64,000 nt of DNA from Salirhabdus sp. Marseille-P4669 (GTDB lineage Bacteria; Bacillota; Bacilli; Bacillales; Alkalibacillaceae), in contig NZ_OEQK01000002.1 in assembly GCF_900240405.1 (NCBI RefSeq), forward strand, positions 62,001 to 126,000, written 5' to 3'. The position numbers were made by a program, and so were the translations under genes. The notes under the pieces are model-generated. The model was given only the letters and a program-made list of their open reading frames with translations, made no database searches and was not told where the DNA came from. Below are positions 1 to 7,614 of the stretch, one piece after another (the stretch's first letter is position 1; every line of letters begins with the position of its first letter).

Positions 1-1
1 G

Positions 2-277
2 TTAAAGAAGAAACTAACAGATCGTGATTTATTGAACCTGGCACAGGAAAAGGTAATAACGGGGAAGGGACCAATAATTCAAATTTTGTATCAAGTACTA
101 TCTTTGTTTTGCAGTCGTGTCGTACGAAGGAAGGGTAGGAAACACACTCCGTTGTTGGGTATAGGAATAAGTGGAATAACCACTTATTATCATATGAAAA
201 AGGTTATTGAATTTTCATTGAAATTTTACCAATATCGTTTTATATGTGAAAAGAGATTACGTAAAGGTATGCTTTAA
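2..277 (+). CDS. EcsC family protein, 3' end only
   Basis: Open frame running in from the left edge; the last 91 residues are visible. The C-terminal part has a Gly-rich hydrophobic turn (LLGIGISGITTYYHM) followed by a FYQYRFICEK-like segment, which resembles the end of EcsC-family proteins of Bacilli. These are soluble or membrane-associated proteins of unclear role, named after the third gene of the B. subtilis ecs operon. The start lies outside the window. A hairpin overlapping the stop codon ends the transcript. The family call rests on the tail only, so it is moderate. Confidence 0.55.
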   Translation, partial: LKKKLTDRDLLNLAQEKVITGKGPIIQILYQVLSLFCSRVVRRKGRKHTPLLGIGISGITTYYHMKKVIEFSLKFYQYRFICEKRLRKGML

Positions 278-300
278 GTAATCTCTTTTCGAATGTTTTT
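249..300 (+). terminator. terminator of the EcsC-like gene
   Basis: Perfect 12-bp inverted repeat AAAAGAGATTAC / GTAATCTCTTTT (249-260 and 278-289), followed after a short gap by a T run at 295-300. The stop codon lies in the loop. The gap before the T run makes it weaker than a textbook terminator. Confidence 0.6.
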
Positions 301-306
301 TAGCTA

Positions 307-600
307 TTACAAAACGCCTTCTTGACGAAATAAGATCCAAAAATCATTAATCATAGATGCTAACTCACTTATTTCACTATTAAGTAAACAGCTCTTTTCA
401 AAATCTTCTTCCTCGTTTAGTTTCGATTGCTTCCGCTGTATTTCTTGCTCAATATTCTTTATATAATCAGGGATTGAACCTCTTATTTGTTCCCATTCCA
501 TTAATATAGATTCTTTTTCCGCTATAGAGTAAGAATTCCAGTCCTTTTCTAGTCTTGGAATAGGGATATTTAATTTCGGGTGGAGAACGAAATTTGACAT
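307..600 (-). CDS. conserved hypothetical protein, 97 aa
   Basis: Small soluble protein, probably helical, with no membrane segment. The start is ATG at 600, behind AGGTGAT; the longer frame reaching 687 would overlap the stress-protein gene and has no ribosome site. It begins MSNFVLHPKLNIPIPRLEKD, then carries a charged region (WEQIRGSIPDYI) and ends near INDFWILFRQEG. The pattern looks like a conserved Bacillaceae protein, but I cannot attach a function. It lies 16 bp downstream of the universal stress protein on the same strand, so the two are likely cotranscribed. Confidence 0.7.
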   Translation of the reverse strand: MSNFVLHPKLNIPIPRLEKDWNSYSIAEKESILMEWEQIRGSIPDYIKNIEQEIQRKQSKLNEEEDFEKSCLLNSEISELASMINDFWILFRQEGVL

Positions 601-616
601 CTTTATCACCTGAGTT

Positions 617-1057
617 TTATTTATTTGCTCGAACAACAAGAACATCGACATCTGCATGCCGAGTAATATGCTCGGATACACTTCCAATCAAAAACCTTTC
701 CACACGGTTATGCCCTGTTGCACCACATATAATCAAATCAATATGATACTTTTTTGCAATGTCTTTAGAGATCTTCATTTTAGGGGAACCATAAGCTAAG
801 TGTACCACAACATCATGTATTCCCATACTTTGTGCTTGTTTTTGGAATGAATGGAGGAGCTCTTTTGCATACACTTCTAATTCTTCATTGTAATTCACTT
901 GTAAGACGCTATGCGTATATACAGTTGTGTCAATGACATGAGTGATTACTAAGGTTGCGTTGTTTGCTTTTGCAATCTCTACTGCTTTAAAAAAGGCTGC
1001 ACTAGATGCATCTGAACCATCAACAGCTACTAAAATATCTTTGTAATTATGTGGCAT
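617..1057 (-). CDS. universal stress protein, UspA family
   Basis: 146 residues, the usual length of a single-domain Usp. The N-terminus shows the beta-strand pattern DILVAVDGSDASSAA. The C-terminus holds the ATP-binding signature G-x2-G-x9-GS (GATGHNRVERFLIGS) followed by VDVLVVR. The protein should be a cytoplasmic nucleotide-binding dimer used under stress or starvation; the specific role is unknown. It is transcribed leftward with the 97-aa hypothetical gene after it. A strong site (AAAGGGGAGAG) precedes the ATG. Confidence 0.92.
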   Translation of the reverse strand: MPHNYKDILVAVDGSDASSAAFFKAVEIAKANNATLVITHVIDTTVYTHSVLQVNYNEELEVYAKELLHSFQKQAQSMGIHDVVVHLAYGSPKMKISKDIAKKYHIDLIICGATGHNRVERFLIGSVSEHITRHADVDVLVVRANK

Positions 1058-1170
1058 CTTTCTCTCCCCTTTCTATACGGTTATTGTATCAAATGAGAAA
1101 GGCTGTGACCGGAGATGGTCTGATTATTTTGTGAATCTTTTAGACAAGCTAATGGTAAGGAGGTGTATTT

Positions 1171-1305
1171 GTGGATAAAAAGGAAAACAAGGAATTGGAA
1201 CAAAACAATGAAGAAGAATTCATAACACAACAAATACAAGAAAGTTATCAAAGCGGTTTAATCGAACCTAGACAAGATGAGGGACAATATAGAAATAAGA
1301 AATAA
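1171..1305 (+). CDS. small hypothetical protein, 44 aa
   Basis: Short gene with an almost perfect ribosome site (AAGGAGGTG at 1157-1165) and a GTG start, closed by its own hairpin just after the stop. The product is acidic and hydrophilic (MDKKENKELEQNNEEEFITQ...), with no membrane segment or cysteine. I do not recognise the family. The tight site-gene-terminator unit argues that it is real. Confidence 0.65.
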   Translation: MDKKENKELEQNNEEEFITQQIQESYQSGLIEPRQDEGQYRNKK

Positions 1306-1313
1306 GTGGTGTT

Positions 1314-1346
1314 AAGTAGATGTCTATGACATCTACTTTGTTGTTT
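1314..1346 (+). terminator. hairpin after the 44-aa gene
   Basis: Perfect 11-bp inverted repeat AAGTAGATGTC / GACATCTACTT (1314-1324 and 1328-1338) with a 3-nt loop, followed by the T-rich stretch TGTTGTTT. Likely terminator of the small gene at 1171. Confidence 0.65.
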
Positions 1347-1478
1347 AGAAATAAAATCCGACGTGCTTCAGGATTGGGCGACGATATAGATTTGAACGAA
1401 GAGAAAGTATTAAAGCAAGCCTCAATGGAATTCCTCGCAATATTCATTGACTCTTATGGTACAAATCTTAAAAACTAG
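1320..1478 (+). other. possible 52-aa reading frame or gene remnant
   Basis: An open frame (ATG at 1320 or 1326) whose product looks protein-like: a basic start (FRNKIRRASGLGDDIDL) followed by an amphipathic stretch ending IFIDSYGTNLKN. It has no good ribosome site, and the start lies inside the hairpin of the preceding gene, so expression is doubtful. It may be the 3' remnant of a lost gene. Listed so the stretch is not read as empty. Confidence 0.25.
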
Positions 1479-1581
1479 GGTTTTATATTTACTACAGTAT
1501 GTTTATTTTTGGGTATTTTTTCGTGTCATGATAATATTTAATTATAAAAGCGTTTTTTGCCTATATTGGGGGGGAATGGTT

Positions 1582-2340
1582 GTGAGACACGCTTTAGTAA
1601 CAGCTGGAACAAAAGGTCTTGGACGAAAGGTAACCGAAGCCTTTCTAGAAAAAGGATATTCTGTAACAACAACGTATCATCTTGACCAACAAAAGGCGGA
1701 ACAAATGGGGCAAGAACTTGCAAAATTTAATGACAGACTACAAATTGTGCAAGTAGATATAACAGATCCAAACGACATTGAAAAGTTATTTAATCATGCA
1801 ATGGCCAAATTTGGATCCATCGATATTTTAGTAAATAATGCAGGACCCTATATTTTTGAACGGAAGAAACTCGTTGACTATACAACAGATGAGTGGAATA
1901 AAATGGTGAATGGAAATTTAAATTGTGTATTTCATTTATTGAAATTAGTCATTCCGAGTATGCGTAAAAATAAGTTTGGAAGAATCGTAAACTATGGTTT
2001 CCAAGGTGCAAGTGATGCACCTGGCTGGATATACCGTTCCGCATTTGCTGCGGCAAAGTCGGGCCTAGTATCCTTAACCAAAACAATAGCATATGAAGAA
2101 GCAGAATTCGGAATAACCTCGAATATGGTTTGCCCAGGAAATATTATCGGTGATATGAAAGAAGCAACCATTGAGCATAGCCGTAAATTTAAGGATGAAC
2201 ATACACCAATTGGCCGTTCAGGTACAGGGGAAGATATTGCACGAGCCGTCTTATTTTTATGTGAGGAGTCTTCTGATATGATTACAGGCTCCATTGTGGA
2301 CATAACAGGAGGATTAGACGTTATACATCGGCATTTATAA
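1582..2340 (+). CDS. ytkK: short-chain dehydrogenase/reductase, YtkK type
   Basis: 252-residue SDR. The start is taken as GTG 1582 (MRHALVTAG), 7 nt after a run of eight G (1568-1574); ATG 1576 lies too close to that site. The Rossmann nucleotide motif TAGTKGLG (residues 7-14) and NNAG (85-88) are intact, so NAD(P) binding is expected. The catalytic YxxxK motif reads FAAAK (F155, K159), so the usual acid-base tyrosine is phenylalanine. The overall match to my memory of B. subtilis YtkK is good, and ytkL lies a few genes on. Substrate unknown; it may be a weak or non-enzymatic SDR. The following 190 bp contain the ald promoter. Confidence 0.85.
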   Translation: MRHALVTAGTKGLGRKVTEAFLEKGYSVTTTYHLDQQKAEQMGQELAKFNDRLQIVQVDITDPNDIEKLFNHAMAKFGSIDILVNNAGPYIFERKKLVDYTTDEWNKMVNGNLNCVFHLLKLVIPSMRKNKFGRIVNYGFQGASDAPGWIYRSAFAAAKSGLVSLTKTIAYEEAEFGITSNMVCPGNIIGDMKEATIEHSRKFKDEHTPIGRSGTGEDIARAVLFLCEESSDMITGSIVDITGGLDVIHRHL

Positions 2341-2369
2341 CTCGTATCGAAGAAAATATAAAAAAAGTG

Positions 2370-2397
2370 TTAACATTTAAATAAAATTTGATAGAAT
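2370..2397 (+). promoter_or_regulatory. SigA-type promoter of ald
   Basis: TTAACA (2370-2375), 16-bp spacer, TAGAAT (2392-2397). It is the best match in the ytkK-ald gap and places the start of transcription near 2404, about 125 bp before ald. Confidence 0.55.
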
Positions 2398-2401
2398 GAA
2401 T

Positions 2402-2415
2402 TGTAAGTGCTTACA
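2402..2415 (+). promoter_or_regulatory. probable CcpA operator (cre) at ald
   Basis: TGTAAGTGCTTACA is a 6-bp-arm palindrome that matches the cre consensus TGWNANCGNTNWCA at every defined position except the central C. It sits at about the transcription start of ald, a position where CcpA represses. A second inverted repeat, CATTATGTG / CACATAATG (2414-2422, 2448-2456), follows in the leader. Confidence 0.5.
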
Positions 2416-2530
2416 TTATGTGTGATGTGTAGGAAAACTTTTTCTTGCACATAATGAAATCATTTTATTATGTACTATTTTTATTGTAACAACATACATC
2501 CTATTTAACGTAGTATTGGAGGTAATGAAA

Positions 2531-3646
2531 ATGAGGATTGGGATACCTAAGGAAATTAAAAACAATGAAAACCGTGTGGCATTAACACCAGCTGGAGTAA
2601 TTTCTTTAACAAATGCAGGTCATGATGTATATGTAGAAACAGGGGCAGGCTTAGGTTCTAGTTTTACAGATGAACAATACCAGGAAGCTGGGGCTCATAT
2701 AGTTGGTAGTGCTGATGAAGCATGGAAGACAGATATGGTGATGAAGGTAAAGGAGCCATTACCTGAGGAATACGGATATTTTTATGAAGGTTTAATCTTA
2801 TTTACTTATTTACATTTAGCTGCTGAACCATCCTTAACAAAAGCATTAATTGAGAAGAAAGTAGTAGGGATAGCCTATGAAACAGTCCAATTAGGAAACG
2901 GCTCACTACCTTTACTAACACCAATGAGTGAAGTGGCAGGTAGAATGGCAGCTCAAATTGGAGCACAATTTTTAGAGCAACCAAAAGGTGGTAAAGGCAT
3001 ATTACTTAGTGGTATTCCAGGTGTAAAACGTGGAAAAGTAACGATTATTGGGGGAGGAGTCGTTGGGACAAATGCCGCAAAGATAGCTACAGGTCTTGGA
3101 GCAGATGTTACAATAGTAGATTTAAACCCAGATCGATTGCGTGAACTAGATGATATCTTTGGTTCTACCATTAATACATTAATGTCCAATCCGCTAAACA
3201 TAGCTGAGGCTGTTAAAGAGTCTGATTTAGTAATTGGGGCTGTGTTAATTCCAGGCGCAAAAGCACCTAGACTTGTTACAGAAGATATGGTGAAATCCAT
3301 GCGGGATGGGTCTGTAATCGTAGATGTTGCGATTGACCAAGGTGGTATTTTTGAAACGACAGATCGCATAACAACTCATGATAATCCAACCTACACGAAA
3401 CATGGAGTTGTCCATTATGCTGTAGCAAACATGCCAGGCGCAGTACCAAGAACCTCCACAATCGGCTTAACAAATGTAACGGTCCCTTATGCACTGCAAT
3501 TGGCAAATAAAGGATATAAGCAAGCGTGCTTAGATAATGAAGCATTGAAAAAGGGTATTAATACGTTAAACGGCTATGTAACGTATCAAGCAGTAGCGGA
3601 AGCACATCAGTTGGAATTTTCAAATGTTGAAAATCTATTAAAATAA
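2531..3646 (+). CDS. ald: alanine dehydrogenase
   Basis: Catalyses NAD-dependent oxidative deamination of L-alanine to pyruvate and ammonium, used to grow on alanine and during sporulation. The 371-residue length fits the family. The N-terminus [20 protein letters not shown] is the family signature; the NAD-binding Gly motif is [18 protein letters not shown] (about residues 174-191), and the catalytic-site segment FTYLHLAAE (about 93-101) carries the conserved His. ATG 2531 is chosen because GGAGGT (2518-2523) lies 7 nt upstream; an upstream in-frame ATG would begin inside that site. Monocistronic, with its own promoter, cre-like site and terminator. Confidence 0.97.
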   Translation: MRIGIPKEIKNNENRVALTPAGVISLTNAGHDVYVETGAGLGSSFTDEQYQEAGAHIVGSADEAWKTDMVMKVKEPLPEEYGYFYEGLILFTYLHLAAEPSLTKALIEKKVVGIAYETVQLGNGSLPLLTPMSEVAGRMAAQIGAQFLEQPKGGKGILLSGIPGVKRGKVTIIGGGVVGTNAAKIATGLGADVTIVDLNPDRLRELDDIFGSTINTLMSNPLNIAEAVKESDLVIGAVLIPGAKAPRLVTEDMVKSMRDGSVIVDVAIDQGGIFETTDRITTHDNPTYTKHGVVHYAVANMPGAVPRTSTIGLTNVTVPYALQLANKGYKQACLDNEALKKGINTLNGYVTYQAVAEAHQLEFSNVENLLK

Positions 3647-3652
3647 TATAGT

Positions 3653-3690
3653 AGGTGCAAAATAGTATTGATGTTTTGCACCTTTCTTTA
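3653..3690 (+). terminator. terminator of ald
   Basis: Perfect 10-bp repeat AGGTGCAAAA / TTTTGCACCT (3653-3662, 3674-3683), then TTTCTTT. Confidence 0.75.
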
Positions 3691-3726
3691 TAAAACCGTA
3701 CTCATAAATTCTTAATCTTAAAATAG

Positions 3727-3769
3727 AACGTATCTACAGTAGGAGATAAACAGCAACTGTAGATACGTT
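3727..3769 (-). terminator. terminator of the Xaa-Pro peptidase gene
   Basis: Perfect 14-bp inverted repeat AACGTATCTACAGT / ACTGTAGATACGTT (3727-3740, 3756-3769), 10 bp beyond the stop of the leftward gene. The U run on that strand is broken (TTCTATTTT). It may also act as a backstop for ald. Confidence 0.65.
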
Positions 3770-3778
3770 TATAGTTTA

Positions 3779-4876
3779 TTATCCTATTATTTGTAACTCT
3801 TTTGGATATTCCGTTAATACTTCTGCACCTTTTTTTGTCATAAAGATATCATCTTCTATACGTACTCCACCAATATTAGGAATGTAAATGCCGGGTTCAA
3901 TGGTATAACACATGCCTTCTGCTAATGCTAGCTTATTGCTTGCATTCATAGATGGATACTCATGGATATCAATTCCTAGGCCATGGCCGATACGGTGCGT
4001 AAAGTATTCACCATAGCCGTGCTCTGTAATAATGGAACGAGCAGCTTTATCTATTTTACCTACTTCTGTGCCAATAGTTGATGCTTCGATTGCAGCCAGT
4101 TGTGCTTTTAGGACGGTGTTGTAAACCTCTTTTTGTTGCTCAGATATTTGTTTGTAGGCAACAGTCCGAGTAATATCGGAGCAATAACCTTCATAGACAA
4201 CGCCTAAATCAAATAATACAAGGTCGCCAGCTTTAACCTTATCCTTGCCAGGGTTTCCGTGTGGGGAAGCTGTTTTAGCACCGGTTAAAACGACTGTAGA
4301 GAAAGACATTTCTCTTACACCTTCTCGTTTTAATGCAAATTCCAAATCAGCTAAAATTTCTAACTCGGATTTTCCTTCTTCAATTGCCTGAATACCCTTT
4401 TGTACACCAAAGTCTGCTAATAATGCAGCTTGCTTTAACAACGTATATTCTTTTTTATCTTTTATTACTCGAAGCTCGTTTAACAAATCACTTCCATCTA
4501 GAATGGCACTATTCGGAAATAGCTTTCTAAGCTGTTCATATCGATCTACTGTAAGATGACTTTTTTCTACTGCTAATTGTTGTGGTAATCTTTCTGCATC
4601 TGTTATAAACGACAAAAACTTATCCCAAGGGTTTGTGTCATCATCATAAGAAAGAATATCCCCTTTCCAACCAGCGCGTAACGCATCTTCCTCTTCCATT
4701 TTAGGTAATATAAGAAGAGGATTATCTTTACGATCAGCATAAATACCAACTAATCGTTCATGTGGGTCCGTATAATAATTCGAATAATAATATACATTCG
4801 CTTTGGAGGTTATGAAGATACTATCCATCTTTTGTTTCTTTAGATTATTTATTAAATTGCTGAATCGACTTTCCAT
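3779..4876 (-). CDS. M24 family Xaa-Pro dipeptidase/aminopeptidase
   Basis: Cytoplasmic metallopeptidase that should remove residues next to proline. 365 residues with the creatinase-like N-domain and the pita-bread C-domain. The metal ligands are visible in order: Asp in VLFDLGVVYEGYCSDITRT, His in HRIGHGLGIDIHE, Glu in TIEPGIYI, and Glu in VRIEDD. ATG 4876 is chosen because AAGGAG lies 8 nt upstream; the GTG at 4885 overlaps that site. It is closest to the YkvY/YqhT/PepQ group; I cannot separate dipeptidase from aminopeptidase by sequence alone. Transcribed divergently from the SigW operon. Confidence 0.92.
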   Translation of the reverse strand: MESRFSNLINNLKKQKMDSIFITSKANVYYYSNYYTDPHERLVGIYADRKDNPLLILPKMEEEDALRAGWKGDILSYDDDTNPWDKFLSFITDAERLPQQLAVEKSHLTVDRYEQLRKLFPNSAILDGSDLLNELRVIKDKKEYTLLKQAALLADFGVQKGIQAIEEGKSELEILADLEFALKREGVREMSFSTVVLTGAKTASPHGNPGKDKVKAGDLVLFDLGVVYEGYCSDITRTVAYKQISEQQKEVYNTVLKAQLAAIEASTIGTEVGKIDKAARSIITEHGYGEYFTHRIGHGLGIDIHEYPSMNASNKLALAEGMCYTIEPGIYIPNIGGVRIEDDIFMTKKGAEVLTEYPKELQIIG

Positions 4877-5181
4877 CGGATTCACTCCTTTAATGTAAAT
4901 GCTATGTAAAGTTTTCCTTATAAGGAGATGATATCACTTCTTTGTTCTAGTAGACAAACATACTTTTCGGTTACACTAAGATGAGAGACGTAAAAACAGA
5001 GGGAATGAGTAAAAATCGGAGAATGTCATAAAAATACACAGAATTACGTTTCCAGAGTGACTCTACATACTTTTGCTCCAGATTATTTATAAAAAATGAT
5101 AAAAAAAGTGAAACCATTTCCTAATACATTCGTAAAAATAACGTAATGATTTTTGAAAGAATCTATAAAGAGGTGAAGTAT
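4877..5181. promoter_or_regulatory. divergent promoter region, peptidase / DUF4178 operon
   Basis: About 305 bp without a gene. It holds a probable SigA promoter for the leftward peptidase (TTGTCT, 18 bp, TATCAT on the minus strand, 4928-4957) and the SigW-type promoter of the rightward operon (5109-5134). The 150 bp between show no repeat or frame I can interpret. Confidence 0.5.
5109..5134 (+). promoter_or_regulatory. SigW-type (ECF) promoter of the PspA operon
   Basis: TGAAAC (5109-5114), exactly 16 bp, CGTA (5131-5134). This equals the B. subtilis SigW consensus (TGAAAC-N16-CGTA). It lies 47 bp before the chosen TTG start of the first gene, and no competing SigA promoter is evident. In B. 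subtilis the pspA gene (ydjF) is also in the SigW regulon. Confidence 0.85.
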
Positions 5182-5697
5182 TTGGGCATTTTTTCAAAAT
5201 TATTTCATAAGAAACCGGATAAAAGTACTAGTCCCATCAAAGAAAGAACAGTATTATCCATCAAGGTTGGAGATATTGTTTCTTATGATTTAACAGATTA
5301 TGAGGTTGTTGGAAAAATTTCATACCGAGATCATGGTTATGAATGGTTTGCCTATCAACTACTAGAAGGTCGTAATACCATTTGGTTATCGGCGGAAATG
5401 GATGATGAACTAGAGTTAGGTATATACAAAACAATTTCTCTGTCTGTAAGTGAACCATATCCTAAAAAAATAGAATTTGATGGGAAAACTTATTATCTAG
5501 AAGAAGATGGTCATGCACAGGTTTTTGGTCAGGGTAGGAGTCAGCAGTTAAATGGTAGAACGGTACATTATGCAGATTACTCCGATGATCAGGAAGAAAA
5601 TTATTTAAGTGTAGAAGCTTGGGGAACCGAAGTTGAAGTAAGCCTAGGCTACCCAATTGAAGAATATGAAATAAAAATAATCGCAGGTTCAGTGTAA
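5182..5697 (+). CDS. DUF4178 domain protein, first gene of the PspA operon
   Basis: 171-residue soluble protein. The start is TTG 5182, behind AGAGGTGA (5169-5176); the ATG at 5146 lies about 12 bp from the SigW -10 element and has no ribosome site. After a basic N-terminus (MGIFSKLFHKKPD), the body shows the DUF4178 beta-rich pattern VGDIVSYDLTDYEVVGKISY ... WFAYQLLEG ... IWLSAEMDD. The molecular function of the family is not known. It is the first of five closely spaced genes with pspA, a DUF4247 lipoprotein, DUF350 and an aminopropyltransferase-like enzyme, so a role in envelope stress is inferred from context. Confidence 0.82.
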   Translation: MGIFSKLFHKKPDKSTSPIKERTVLSIKVGDIVSYDLTDYEVVGKISYRDHGYEWFAYQLLEGRNTIWLSAEMDDELELGIYKTISLSVSEPYPKKIEFDGKTYYLEEDGHAQVFGQGRSQQLNGRTVHYADYSDDQEENYLSVEAWGTEVEVSLGYPIEEYEIKIIAGSV

Positions 5698-5716
5698 ATT
5701 AAAAGGAGGAGTAAAA

Positions 5717-6388
5717 ATGTTTAAATTTTTTAAACGTGTTAAAACAGTGGTAAGTTCAGAGCTTAATGCCATGCTTGATAAGGCGGAAGATCCAGTAAAG
5801 ATGCTTGATCAATTTATGCGGGAAATGGATGAAGATATTCGAGAAGCGGAAAGTGCTGTTGCAAAGCAGATAGCAAATGAGAAGATGTTAAAAAGAAAGT
5901 ATGATGATGCTCAAGCAATTGTTGATAAACGACAAGCACAAGCAGAAAAAGCGATTGAGGCTGGGAATGATGATCTGGCTAGAAGAGCGCTTGAGGATAA
6001 GAACAACTATGAACAACAGGCAACTGTTTTAAAAGAATCTTGGGAAAGAGCGAAACAAGATTCCGATGCGCTTCGTACGAAGTTAGATGAAATGAAAAAT
6101 GAATATCGTGAAATGAAACTAAAGAAAGATACATTAAAAGCACGTGCGGAATCGGCTAAGACAAGAACAAAGATGAATCGAACGATGTCTTCTATTGGTA
6201 GTGATTCATCAAAACAAGGATTCGAGCGAATGGAAGAAAAGGTACTTCGTTATGAAGCAGAAGCGGAGACAAGTGAGGATTTATCCCAATCTAGTCGTTC
6301 ATTAGATGATGAATTTAAAGAATTAGATCGCTCTAGTGGCGTTGACGATGAGCTTGCGGCATTGAAAAAGAAATTAGGTAAAGAATAA
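5717..6388 (+). CDS. pspA: phage shock protein A / IM30 family
   Basis: Peripheral membrane protein that forms helical scaffolds (ESCRT-III-like) on damaged membranes. 223 residues, almost entirely charged helix and coiled coil. The N-terminal amphipathic helix begins MFKFFKRVKTVVSSELNAML, followed by the family signature DKAEDPVKMLDQFMREMDED. The site AAAAGGAGG and ATG 5717 are unambiguous. It lies 19 bp after DUF4178 and should be driven by the same SigW-type promoter. It is of the operonic type found with DUF350 and DUF4178 rather than LiaH, judged from neighbours only. Confidence 0.95.
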   Translation: MFKFFKRVKTVVSSELNAMLDKAEDPVKMLDQFMREMDEDIREAESAVAKQIANEKMLKRKYDDAQAIVDKRQAQAEKAIEAGNDDLARRALEDKNNYEQQATVLKESWERAKQDSDALRTKLDEMKNEYREMKLKKDTLKARAESAKTRTKMNRTMSSIGSDSSKQGFERMEEKVLRYEAEAETSEDLSQSSRSLDDEFKELDRSSGVDDELAALKKKLGKE

Positions 6389-6422
6389 CAAAACTTACAC
6401 ATATAATGGGATGAAGGTTAAA

Positions 6423-6457
6423 ATTAGGCCATGAACATATTTTGTTCTTGGTCTAAT
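6423..6457 (+). other. hairpin between pspA and the DUF4247 gene
   Basis: ATTAGGCCATGAACA (6423-6437) pairs with TGTTCTTGGTCTAAT (6443-6457) with one G-U pair and one mismatch and a 5-nt loop. No T run follows, so it is more likely an RNA stability or processing element or partial attenuator than a full terminator. It would let pspA be made in excess of the membrane partners. Confidence 0.5.
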
Positions 6458-6483
6458 ATTTCGATGTAGGGAGGAGGGGTACT

Positions 6484-7128
6484 TTGAAATTTAGAATGGC
6501 TATTTTAATTGTGAGTTTTGTATTTCTTACAGGTTGTGGATTATTAACGGAAGAAGTAGATAAAGGAATAAATGCATCCTCCCTTGATTCAATTGATAAA
6601 GAGACAGTGGAAGGAAATGTGAAAACGGAATCGTATTCTAGTATTAAACAATTGCTAGATCAAAATTTCACTTTAGTTGATGTCATCTCAGAAGGCTCAA
6701 ATGAAACAACAAGGATTTATGCTACTTCACAATTTTCGATACAAGAGCTATCCTCCATGTTTGAGGACTATACGAATCCAGACCAAGTAAGTGATATAAA
6801 AAATGAGAAGCAAGCTTTTGTATATTCTAATGATTTCCTAACTGTTCAATTAGATCAAGAGGATAAAAGTATTGTTTTGATGGAATTGGCTACGAAAGAA
6901 TTTGTACGAAACCATTACGCACCGAACTATTTTGATGGATTATTTGCATTATGGGTTTTAGATGAAGTGTTAGATGTAGATGATTGGGGCAAAAAAAGAT
7001 CTCAGTCTTGTTATAATACTGGTAATTGTTATGGTGGCTATGTGAAAACCGACAAATATCGTTCTGGTGGAATTGGAAATTTAAGAGGTTCGACTAATCG
7101 TGGTGGAGGACCAAGTGCAGGTAAATAA
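6484..7128 (+). CDS. DUF4247 lipoprotein
   Basis: 214 residues. The signal peptide with lipobox LTGC (Cys18) predicts lipid anchoring on the outer face of the membrane. The start is TTG 6484, 5 nt behind GGGAGGAGG. A helical, acidic middle region is followed by FVRNHYAPNYFDGLFALWVLDE (about residues 140-160). The tail, residues 177-214, is low in complexity, with two cysteines (SCYNTGNCYGGY) and a Gly/Arg/Ser stretch (RSGGIGNLRGSTNRGGG). The tail looks exposed and modifiable. Function unknown; the family occurs with PspA and DUF350. It sits between pspA and DUF350, 14 bp before the latter. Confidence 0.8.
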   Translation: MKFRMAILIVSFVFLTGCGLLTEEVDKGINASSLDSIDKETVEGNVKTESYSSIKQLLDQNFTLVDVISEGSNETTRIYATSQFSIQELSSMFEDYTNPDQVSDIKNEKQAFVYSNDFLTVQLDQEDKSIVLMELATKEFVRNHYAPNYFDGLFALWVLDEVLDVDDWGKKRSQSCYNTGNCYGGYVKTDKYRSGGIGNLRGSTNRGGGPSAGK

Positions 7129-7142
7129 AGGAGGAGAAAAGA

Positions 7143-7538
7143 ATGGAACCATTTCTTTATACGTTTTTATATTTTCTAATTGCAATTGTTGTAGTATTTA
7201 TTGGAGTCGTTATCTTTGAAATTATTACTACAAAATATAAGGATTGGGAAGAAATTAAGAACGGTAATAGTGCTGTTTCCCTTTCCATTGCAGGTAAGGT
7301 AATAGGGATTTGTATTATCTTATCATTTGCGATTTATCATAGTGATAAACTACTAGATACGTTAATTTGGGGCGCATATGGTGTTATACTTCAAGTTATC
7401 GCCTACTTTATTTTTGAAGTATTAACAAGATCTTTTTCGGTTGAACAACAATTAAAAGACGGAAATATGGCTGTTGGTATTATGTCCTTAGCAGTTTCTG
7501 TTGGCCTTGCTTTTGTAATTGGTGCGTCTATTACATAA
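7143..7538 (+). CDS. DUF350 membrane protein (YjfL-like), PspA operon
   Basis: 131 residues with about four membrane helices and the characteristic charged loops KYKDWEEIKNGN (after helix 1) and EQQLKDGNMAVGI (before the last helix). The site AAAGGAGG precedes ATG 7143. DUF350 proteins are integral membrane partners of PspA-type operons; the mechanism is unknown. A paralogue of nearly equal length lies at 63007-63417 behind mutS2. The gene is followed by 76 bp without a terminator, so the operon continues into the next gene. Confidence 0.88.
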   Translation: MEPFLYTFLYFLIAIVVVFIGVVIFEIITTKYKDWEEIKNGNSAVSLSIAGKVIGICIILSFAIYHSDKLLDTLIWGAYGVILQVIAYFIFEVLTRSFSVEQQLKDGNMAVGIMSLAVSVGLAFVIGASIT

Positions 7539-7614
7539 GTAGATGAAAGGGTTGCCCAACAAATAATTAGATATCATCGTTTTGCTTGCGGGATTTGAAG
7601 TGGAGTGATTGTAC

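Noticed and set aside
2953-3369. Long antisense frames inside ald, accD, pheS region and others
   Set aside because: They lie opposite strongly recognised genes in the same coordinates and have no ribosome sites.
4928-4957. Separate entry for the peptidase promoter
   Set aside because: TTGTCT-18-TATCAT is only a fair match; it is mentioned in the gap entry instead.
5146-5181. ATG 5146 as start of the DUF4178 gene
   Set aside because: It lies only 12 bp after the SigW -10 element and has no ribosome site; TTG 5182 has AGAGGTGA at proper distance.
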